DNA from: an uncultured Aquificaceae bacterium
Lineage (GTDB): Bacteria; Aquificota; Aquificia; Aquificales; Aquificaceae
Direction of reading: 5' to 3'
Assembly: GCA_938002625.1 (NCBI GenBank)
Contig: CALLAD010000152.1
Span: forward strand, 1 to 6,555
DNA: 6,555 bases
The stretch's first letter is position 1. Every line of letters starts with the position of its first letter. The notes beneath the pieces are model-generated. The model made no database searches. It was not told where the DNA came from and was given only the letters and a program-made list of their open reading frames with translations. Below are positions 1-5,107 of the stretch, one piece after another. The position numbers were made by a program, and so were the translations under genes.

Positions 1-330
1 ATAACAACCTCAAGAAAGTTAGAAAAGCATTTAAAGGCTTGGCATGTAGACTACTTTGTCCTTCCCAAGGAGGATTGGAAAGTACAGCTTTGTCTCCTTT
101 TAAAGTACTTTAAGATAGAGGCTAAGCTTAAACTAAATAGATGTTATCATTGCAATCAAGAGCTTGTATTGGTAAACAGAGAGGAGATAAAGGATAAAAT
201 ACCCCCTCTTGTCTATAAGTATGGTAAGGATTTTACCCTTTGCCCAAAGTGTGGCAAGGTGTATTGGAAAGGATCCCACCATCCAAAGCTTAAAAGGATA
301 TTAAAAAATATACTATCCTCTTGCCCTTAA
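1..330 (+). CDS. Mut7-C RNase-domain protein, C-terminal 109 residues (5' end outside window)
   Basis: Frame 1 is open from the first base to a TAA at 328-330, so this is the tail of a gene starting left of the window. It resembles the end of Mut7-C proteins, a PIN-fold RNase module followed by a zinc ribbon. Visible here are the last helix-strand part of the PIN fold (about residues 1-45) and a ribbon with RCYHC (Cys48, Cys51) and LCPKCGKVYWKGSHH (Cys81, Cys84), the family's typical 'CxxCgkvYWxGSH' ending. In many bacteria Mut7-C is fused to an N-terminal ThiS/MoaD-like ubiquitin-fold domain; whether that is so here cannot be seen. The usual 'TRDRxL' segment reads TTSRKL (residues 2-7 plus L), so an acidic residue normally expected in the PIN site appears to be Ser. 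The family's biological substrate is poorly known. The 3' end overlaps convergent hemG by 18 bp. Family assignment is fairly sure, activity is not. Confidence 0.85.
   Translation: MTTSRKLEKHLKAWHVDYFVLPKEDWKVQLCLLLKYFKIEAKLKLNRCYHCNQELVLVNREEIKDKIPPLVYKYGKDFTLCPKCGKVYWKGSHHPKLKRILKNILSSCP
295..319 (-). terminator. Weak hairpin at the hemG 3' end
   Basis: AGGATA (295-300) and TATCCT (314-319) form a 6-bp inverted repeat around a 13-nt AT-rich loop. It spans the hemG TAG stop. On the - strand the stem is followed by TTTT, as in a weak intrinsic terminator; on the + strand no T-run follows. It lies inside the last codons of the convergent Mut7-C gene. The stem is short and AT-rich, so this may be chance. 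Confidence 0.25.
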
Positions 331-1626
331 GAAATTCTTTACCCTTTCTGCCACAGAGTAGGATGCCCTTATACAATCTGCTACAGACACACCATAAAGG
401 TAATTGCCCGCTAAGAATAGCCCAGGATTTTCATCCTCTAAGGTTTTTGCAAGCTCTAAATACCTGCCATAGCCGAGGGTATATTGGGGAATAGCCCTTT
501 TCCATCTTGTAAGCCTTAAAAACTCAAGCTTGTTAATAGATAGTAAATCCCTTAGTTCTTTATCCACTATGGAGAAAATATCCTCATCCTCGTAGTCTAT
601 GATTTCTGGATCTCTGGATCCGCCCAAGTATACGGTTAGCAATTCTTTACCCTCTGGAGCTCTCTTTTCAAATATCTGGGAGGAAAACAAAACTCCAAGG
701 ATTTTTCTTTTTTCTACCCTTGGGATTAAAAAGCCAAAGCCCTTTGGAATGGAGCCCTTTTCTACGCTTACGTGGACAACTACGATGGGAGCGTAGTATA
801 TCTGGTCAAAAACCTCTGAGGCACTCCAAGATATATCCCTTAGGAGATATCCCGCGGATGTAGCTGGTGCGGCTATTACAACAGACTTAGCCTCGTACTT
901 GCCCTTCTTTGCATCCACTATAAACCTATCCTCTTTTTTTCTTATCTTTAAAACCACGTTTTCCGTATCAAGGGAAAGTTTTTCTGCAAGTTTTTTTATA
1001 AGGGTATGGTTTCCGCCATTAAAGGATATTAGCCTTCCACCAGGTCCAAGGGCCTTTAACTTTATGGCTCCCTTTATAAGGCTTCCAAATTTTTGCTCAA
1101 GCTCATAAACCCTTCTTACTGCATACTTTACCGATAGGCTTTCTGGATCTCCAGCGTAAACACCCGATATGAAGGGGTCTATTATATAATCAAGAAACTC
1201 TTTTCCAAGCCTTCTACGCACGAATTCTGCAATGCTTTCCTCTGTTTTTATGGATGGCCCAACAAAGGGCTCCTTTAGAACCCTTAGCTTTGCACCAAAG
1301 GAAAGAAGCGGAGATTTAAAGAATTCAACGGGAGAAAGTGGTAAGGGTATTAGTCTACCTTTTTTGTAAATATACCTTATTTTTGCCTCTTCCCTTGCAT
1401 ACTCAGGCTGTATGCCTACCAATTGTAGGAACTCCTCCACCTTCTTATCGGCCAGTATGGTTTGAGGGCCAAGTTCTAATATAAAGCCATCCGCCTTTTC
1501 TGTTTGTATGTTTCCCCCTGGAATTTCTTCCTTTTCAAGGACTAAAACATTAAAGCCCTCCTTTGCCAAAAGAAAGGCAACCGATAGTCCCGAAATACCC
1601 GAGCCCACTACCAAAACGTCTATCAT
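313..1626 (-). CDS. hemG: Oxygen-dependent (HemY/HemG-type) protoporphyrinogen/coproporphyrinogen oxidase
   Basis: This 437-residue FAD flavoenzyme of the amine-oxidase superfamily oxidises protoporphyrinogen IX (or coproporphyrinogen III in some bacteria) to the porphyrin late in heme synthesis. The N-terminus has the FAD Rossmann motif GSGISG (residues 8-13), the strand-ending Glu31 for ribose binding, Gly-Gly at 37-38, and ELGPQ (51-55), typical of PPOX. The middle has the family's proline-rich LPLPLSP segment. The C-terminal FAD-binding stretch [15 protein letters not shown] (405-419) is a PPOX hallmark. Length is slightly below the usual 460-470, with no internal break. The start is firm because the dinucleotide motif begins at once. 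Its ATG overlaps the thiG stop (ATGA), and no good Shine-Dalgarno is visible, so translational coupling to thiG is likely. ThiO, also an FAD protein found near thiSG, was considered, but the motifs fit PPOX. Which porphyrinogen it uses cannot be decided here. No transmembrane segment is obvious. Confidence 0.93.
   Translation of the reverse strand: MIDVLVVGSGISGLSVAFLLAKEGFNVLVLEKEEIPGGNIQTEKADGFILELGPQTILADKKVEEFLQLVGIQPEYAREEAKIRYIYKKGRLIPLPLSPVEFFKSPLLSFGAKLRVLKEPFVGPSIKTEESIAEFVRRRLGKEFLDYIIDPFISGVYAGDPESLSVKYAVRRVYELEQKFGSLIKGAIKLKALGPGGRLISFNGGNHTLIKKLAEKLSLDTENVVLKIRKKEDRFIVDAKKGKYEAKSVVIAAPATSAGYLLRDISWSASEVFDQIYYAPIVVVHVSVEKGSIPKGFGFLIPRVEKRKILGVLFSSQIFEKRAPEGKELLTVYLGGSRDPEIIDYEDEDIFSIVDKELRDLLSINKLEFLRLTRWKRAIPQYTLGYGRYLELAKTLEDENPGLFLAGNYLYGVSVADCIRASYSVAERVKNFLRARG
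1623..1626 (-). other. ATGA stop/start overlap, thiG to hemG
   Basis: The thiG TGA (1623-1625) and hemG ATG (1624-1626) share bases. Upstream of hemG there is only a poorly spaced AAGGGA, so reinitiation by ribosomes finishing thiG is the likely way hemG is translated. Confidence 0.75.
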
Positions 1627-2426
1627 GTTTTATAAGGTATTCCCTTTAATGGAGAGGATGGTACCGCGTAGGTTCTCTTTGGCATTCTACCAGCTAAGTA
1701 AGAAAGCCTTCCAGCTATGGTTGCATACTTCATGGCAACAGCCATTTTAATGGGGTCCTTTGCTTCTGCAAGGGCAGTATTGGTCAATATGGCATCCACT
1801 CCCAACTCCATAACGGGAGGAATATCGGCGGCGCTACCTATGCCAGCATCCACTATAACGGGCACGGAAACGGATTCTTTTATGAATATAAGGTTGTAAG
1901 GATTTTGAAGTCCCAATCCAGAGCCTATGGGGGCGGTAAGGGGCATAACAGCAGCACACCCCACATCTTCAAACTTTCTTGCGTACACAGGGTCATCAAA
2001 AATATAAGGTAACACGACAAATCCTTCTTTTACAAGAAATTTGGCAGCCTTTAGAGTTTCTTCCATATCGGGCAAAAGGGTTTTTTGGTCTCCTATAACC
2101 TCAAGCTTTATCCAGTTTATGCCAGTAGCTTCCCTTGCCAGCATGGCTGTTTTGATGGCTTCTTCTGCCGTATAGCATCCAGCGGTGTTGGGGAGTATTT
2201 GATATTTTTTGGGGTCTATGTAATCCAATAGATTTTCTTTGGTGGGGTCTGTAATGTTAACCCTACGGACGGCAACGGTTATTATCTCTGCACCAGAAGC
2301 CTCTAAGACTTCCTTATTCTCTTGGAAGCTTTTAAACTTTCCAGAACCTATAATAAGCCTGGAACGAAAGCGCTTGCCACCTATTTCCAAATAGTCCTCT
2401 TCAAGAAGCCTTTCGTAGTCAAGCAT
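1623..2426 (-). CDS. thiG: Thiazole synthase ThiG
   Basis: ThiG, 267 residues, is a cytoplasmic TIM-barrel enzyme. It condenses 1-deoxy-D-xylulose 5-phosphate with dehydroglycine and sulfur from ThiS thiocarboxylate to form the thiazole phosphate of thiamine. Recognised features are the opening strand [19 protein letters not shown] (13-31), NTAGCYTA (80-87), the Schiff-base lysine Lys107 in WIKLEVIGD (105-113), the phosphate-binding PIGSG (166-170) and GIGSAAD (195-201), and [11 protein letters not shown] (215-225). Length and motif order are normal and the enzyme looks intact. Its ATG directly abuts the thiS TAA and is served by a strong GGAGG inside thiS. The gene order thiS-thiG matches many bacteria. 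The dehydroglycine supplier (ThiO or ThiH) and the ThiS-activating ThiF are not in the window and must be encoded elsewhere. Confidence 0.97.
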   Translation of the reverse strand: MLDYERLLEEDYLEIGGKRFRSRLIIGSGKFKSFQENKEVLEASGAEIITVAVRRVNITDPTKENLLDYIDPKKYQILPNTAGCYTAEEAIKTAMLAREATGINWIKLEVIGDQKTLLPDMEETLKAAKFLVKEGFVVLPYIFDDPVYARKFEDVGCAAVMPLTAPIGSGLGLQNPYNLIFIKESVSVPVIVDAGIGSAADIPPVMELGVDAILTNTALAEAKDPIKMAVAMKYATIAGRLSYLAGRMPKRTYAVPSSPLKGIPYKT

Positions 2427-2633
2427 TTATCCACCTCCTACAATGTTAACTATTTCTACTTTATCACCTTCCTTGAGAATATACTCTCCATACCTACTTT
2501 TGGGCACCACCTCCTCGTTTACCGAAATGGCAAAACCGAAGGCTTTTACTTCCATGTTCAGAAGACCCAAAAGGTCCAACAAGCTTATTCTCTCGGAAAC
2601 CTCCAATTCTCTTCCGTTTACGAATACCTTCAT
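2427..2633 (-). CDS. thiS: Sulfur carrier protein ThiS
   Basis: ThiS, 68 residues, is a beta-grasp ubiquitin-fold protein. Its C-terminal glycine is adenylated and then converted to a thiocarboxylate that donates sulfur to ThiG. The protein shows the family pattern: MKVFVNGRELEV as the first hairpin, LLDLLGLL as the helix (18-25), AFGFAISVNEEVVP (31-44), and the closing GDKVEIVNIVGGG (56-68). The free C-terminal Gly-Gly needed for thiocarboxylation is present with one extra Gly, as in B. subtilis ThiS. The start is the only sensible ATG. No Shine-Dalgarno precedes it; the upstream bases are nearly all A and T. It follows a 76-bp gap after the deacetylase gene and is probably the first gene of a thiS-thiG-hemG unit. 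Confidence 0.95.
   Translation of the reverse strand: MKVFVNGRELEVSERISLLDLLGLLNMEVKAFGFAISVNEEVVPKSRYGEYILKEGDKVEIVNIVGGG
2434..2438 (-). promoter_or_regulatory. Shine-Dalgarno of thiG, inside the thiS glycine-tail codons
   Basis: The - strand reads GTA GGA GGT GGA TAA ATG. GGAGG lies 7 nt before the thiG ATG, which is ideal spacing. The same bases encode the Gly-Gly-Gly C-terminus of ThiS, so the site is constrained for both protein and ribosome binding. This is the clearest ribosome binding site in the window. Confidence 0.85.
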
Positions 2634-2642
2634 ATTTTATTA

Positions 2643-2665
2643 AATATACAAATTTTTCTTGTAAA
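2643..2665 (-). promoter_or_regulatory. Possible promoter for thiS-thiG-hemG
   Basis: In the only intergenic gap, the - strand has a -10-like TATATT (2643-2648) ending 9 nt before the thiS ATG. A -35-like TTTACA (2660-2665) sits 11 nt upstream of it, which is too close to pair with it, but TTTACA is 17 nt from TAATAA nearer the ATG. Either use would give a transcript with almost no leader. The region is so AT-rich that such matches arise easily. No TPP riboswitch (THI box) fits in the 76-bp gap. Confidence 0.25.
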
Positions 2666-2679
2666 TTAAATAGAAAATA

Positions 2680-2721
2680 GAGCTTCTCCGTAAAACCAAA
2701 AGCCCATATTTATAAAAGCTC
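2680..2721 (-). terminator. Possible long-loop hairpin terminator after the deacetylase gene
   Basis: GAGCTTTT (2714-2721 on the - strand, in the last deacetylase codons) can pair with AGAAGCTC (2680-2687) to give an 8-bp stem including one G-U pair, with a 26-nt loop. The - strand then runs into T-rich sequence (TATTTTCTATTTAATTT). The long loop makes it weaker than a standard intrinsic terminator; it may separate the deacetylase block from thiS only partly. Confidence 0.3.
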
Positions 2722-3840
2722 ATTCCTTGCCCTCTCCACTATATCCTTTACCTCTTCTCTTATATAGTCCTTCCTTGGATTATCCAATAGGCTTTTTAGC
2801 ATATAGCTTCTGTCAACTTCATCAAACTCTTCAAATTCCACGGAGGATAAAAGGCCTATAGCCCGTGGACTAAGCTCTTTTGGAATTTCCCTGTTGGATA
2901 TTCTACACCATATTAAGCTCCATGCCCTTGTTAGGGCAATGGGGTTATAACCACCACCGCCAAGATAAATGCCATCGCTCAAAACCTCCCTTATAATATC
3001 AAAGGCTTTTAAAAAGCCAAAGTTAGAAAGTTCAAACTTAGAAAGGTAATCCTCCGCCAAAACATCGGTGCCCAGCTGAAGCACGTATATTTCTGGCTTA
3101 TAGGCTTGGGCTATCAATGGTATAAGTTCTTCAACAACAAGCAAGTACTCATTATCCTTGATTCCTTTTGGCAAGGGTATGTTTAGATTATATCCCCTTC
3201 CTTTTCCACTTCCCCTTTCTTCAAAAAAGCCCCTCTTGAAAGGAAAGGCATAGGAAGGCGATTGATGTATGGAAAATACAAAGACCCTGTCATCCTCGTA
3301 GAAAAAATCCTGTACACCATCGCAATGGTGAGCGTCAAGGTCTATATAAAGAATTCTCCTATAGCCCTTTTCCAAAAGGTATTGAAGGGTAATTCCTGGA
3401 TCGTTTATAAAGCAAAAACCGTTAGCCTTGTTGGAATAGGCATGATGCATGCCACCCGCAGGATTAAAAGCCAAAAATCCCCCCAAGAAAAGGTCTGCCG
3501 CTTGCAAGGAAGAGCCAGTGGCAAGAAGGGAACCCTTCCACATGGCTGGAGAGATGGGATTTTCATAGGTGCCTATGTTAAACCTTTCCCTGTATTCCCT
3601 TTTCACGCATTGGCAAGAATCGGATTCCCTAAGGGCATTGATGTATTCCTCTTCATGAAAAAGTAAAAGATCCTTCAGAGTGGCAGGCTTGCTTTCCACT
3701 ATCTCTTCCTCTTCTATTAAGTCCATAGCCTTTAAAAACTCCATTAGAAGGGAAACCCTTGGTATTCTTAAGGGATGGTTATTGGTATACCTTAGGTTTT
3801 TATAGGCAAGACTTGCCACAAGCTTAGCTTTCTTTTGCAT
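2710..3840 (-). CDS. acuC: HDLP-type zinc-dependent deacetylase (histone deacetylase/AcuC family)
   Basis: This 376-residue protein matches Aquifex aeolicus HDLP, the crystallised bacterial homologue of class I histone deacetylases, along its whole length; I compared it from memory. All active-site residues are present at HDLP number +1: His132-His133 in GGMHHA, Asp167, zinc ligands Asp169 and His171 in DLDAHHCDG, Asp174, zinc ligand Asp259 in LQLGTD, and the transition-state Tyr298 in LGGGGYNP. NPAGGMHH, NGFCFIND and YNLNIPLPKG are further family blocks. It should hydrolyse an acetyl-lysine or acetyl-amine amide in the cytoplasm. The native substrate of HDLP is unknown; acetylated proteins, acetyl-CoA synthetase (as for B. 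subtilis AcuC) or acetylpolyamines are possible. The start matches that of HDLP. The ATG lies 17 bp inside the CBS gene, with AAAGGA only 2 nt upstream, so coupling is likely. The symbol follows the Aquifex name acuC1 and does not imply acetoin metabolism. Confidence 0.94.
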   Translation of the reverse strand: MQKKAKLVASLAYKNLRYTNNHPLRIPRVSLLMEFLKAMDLIEEEEIVESKPATLKDLLLFHEEEYINALRESDSCQCVKREYRERFNIGTYENPISPAMWKGSLLATGSSLQAADLFLGGFLAFNPAGGMHHAYSNKANGFCFINDPGITLQYLLEKGYRRILYIDLDAHHCDGVQDFFYEDDRVFVFSIHQSPSYAFPFKRGFFEERGSGKGRGYNLNIPLPKGIKDNEYLLVVEELIPLIAQAYKPEIYVLQLGTDVLAEDYLSKFELSNFGFLKAFDIIREVLSDGIYLGGGGYNPIALTRAWSLIWCRISNREIPKELSPRAIGLLSSVEFEEFDEVDRSYMLKSLLDNPRKDYIREEVKDIVERARNELL

Positions 3841-5107
3841 ATTCCTTTACCAATCTATGGATCTCTCTATAGTTTATATCGCCAGCGAGGGTATAGGCCT
3901 TTTCGCCATAGTTAAATTTTTTGGATACGGTTATACAAAAGTCATTGGTTGCTTGGGATATGTATATGCTGGATATGTAAACTTCTTGATAGTTTGCCCT
4001 TTTAAAATAATTCTTTTCTGACCTGTCGGCACCCTTTTTACCATGCTTTATGGGATAGTTTATTTTGGGATTTATTATATTGTTGGATATTTGCAGCCCC
4101 TTTTCGTTCATTATATAAAAAAGCTCAAAATAGGGATATACCTTAAAAAGGTCATAAAGAACATACTCCCAAAGGTCTTTATCCGATTTTCTGATTATTT
4201 CTATGATATTTTCAAAATCTTGTTTTATTTTATGCCTTATCTTCTCTATAAACTCCCTCTTTTCATACTCACATAGAACCACAGAAGGCTTTTCTCCGTA
4301 GAAGATGAATATGGAAGCATCTTGGACTTTTTCCATTCTTCTTTTTACCTCGGAGCTTTTCTTAAAAAAGTCCTCGGAACTATTAACCCATCTTAGTGGA
4401 AGACAATAGCCGCTTAAGTATAAAGGCTCTTCCTGAGTATAGAGCAGGGCATACTCTTTATGAAATTCTTCATACATGGATTTTATACCTTCTTCCTTTA
4501 CCCTTTCCCTTGATAACACGTAGATTTCATTTTCCCTATAAGAAAGGCTTACATCCCCTTCTATGTTACTCTTTACGCTTTCGTATAGTATTCTTTGTAT
4601 ACTTTCTACGGCAGGCGAACCCAATCTATCCATTAAGTTTTTAACGCCCCTTATGTAGAAACAATAAAAGTAGTAATCCTGCCCAAAAAGGGAGCCTATC
4701 CTTTGAAATATGGGCATGGCAGATTCTTTAAAAAGGCTTATAGTATGAAGAACTACCTGATAGAATAAAACACCCATATAGTTTCCCTTTCTGTTTACAA
4801 CCAAAAGGGGCTGTTTTGATAGATTAAAAAAGGTCAAGAGGTGAATAAGGTCCTCTGTTTTTATGGTGGTTGCCCTTAACTTCATTAAGTTTTGGGTTAG
4901 ATCTCCCACTATTAGATTTTCCCTATGTTGAGCTTTTATTAGGTCGCTCCTCTTTACTATTCCTATGGGCTTGTTATCCTTGGCTACTACCAAAAAATCG
5001 TATATGCTATATTCTTCAAAAGCTTTTAAAGCCTCCCTTACTCCTAAGTTGTAGTCTATCTTGGGTATACCCGTTAAAAGCTTGGAAAGGTCTACATCCT
5101 CTATCAT
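3824..5107 (-). CDS. Soluble CBS-CBS / degenerate GGDEF-like / PDC (Cache-like) sensor protein
   Basis: This 427-residue protein has no signal peptide or clear membrane segment. Residues 1-125 look like a CBS pair: two repeats of a strand-rich 'FLVVAKDNKPIGIVKRSDL' / 'PLLVVNRKGNYMGVLFYQVV' unit, a module that usually binds adenine nucleotides. Residues about 144-262 resemble a GGDEF domain in length and pattern, but the signature is SYRENEI (189-195) in place of RYGGDEF. Only the Glu is kept, and the RxxD inhibitory site has lost its Arg (Ile182) while keeping Asp185 in register, so cyclase activity is unlikely. Residues about 300-420 look like a PDC sensor domain: FYIMNEKGLQISNN (330-343), ADRSEKNYFKRA (360-371), and a closing TLAGDI. 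PDC domains occur with c-di-GMP proteins such as YkuI. Its ATG overlaps the transporter stop (ATGA) and its end overlaps the deacetylase start. I infer a ligand-sensing regulator of a neighbour; the domain calls come from pattern reading. The CBS call is firm, GGDEF moderate, PDC good. Confidence 0.82.
   Translation of the reverse strand: MIEDVDLSKLLTGIPKIDYNLGVREALKAFEEYSIYDFLVVAKDNKPIGIVKRSDLIKAQHRENLIVGDLTQNLMKLRATTIKTEDLIHLLTFFNLSKQPLLVVNRKGNYMGVLFYQVVLHTISLFKESAMPIFQRIGSLFGQDYYFYCFYIRGVKNLMDRLGSPAVESIQRILYESVKSNIEGDVSLSYRENEIYVLSRERVKEEGIKSMYEEFHKEYALLYTQEEPLYLSGYCLPLRWVNSSEDFFKKSSEVKRRMEKVQDASIFIFYGEKPSVVLCEYEKREFIEKIRHKIKQDFENIIEIIRKSDKDLWEYVLYDLFKVYPYFELFYIMNEKGLQISNNIINPKINYPIKHGKKGADRSEKNYFKRANYQEVYISSIYISQATNDFCITVSKKFNYGEKAYTLAGDINYREIHRLVKEYAKES
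5104..5107 (-). other. ATGA stop/start overlap, transporter to CBS protein
   Basis: The transporter TGA (5104-5106) and the CBS-gene ATG (5105-5107) share bases. No purine-rich Shine-Dalgarno lies in the 20 bp before the ATG, so translation of the sensor protein probably depends on ribosomes finishing the transporter. Confidence 0.75.

Noticed and set aside
599..1108. Open frames on the + strand opposite hemG (65 and 69 codons)
   Set aside because: They lie antisense to a clear flavoenzyme gene, show no family motif and have no ribosome site; they are by-products of the codon bias of hemG.
313..1626. Reading hemG as thiO (glycine oxidase), since it is next to thiSG
   Set aside because: The ELGPQ segment, the LPLPLSP region and the [11 protein letters not shown] ending belong to protoporphyrinogen oxidases, not to DAO-type glycine oxidases.
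2634..2709. TPP riboswitch or small RNA in the gap before thiS
   Set aside because: The 76-bp AT-rich gap lacks the THI-box conserved elements and is too short for a TPP aptamer plus expression platform.
3262..3666. A 134-codon + strand frame opposite the deacetylase
   Set aside because: It is fully antisense to a conserved enzyme with all catalytic residues, and its translation has no recognisable motif.
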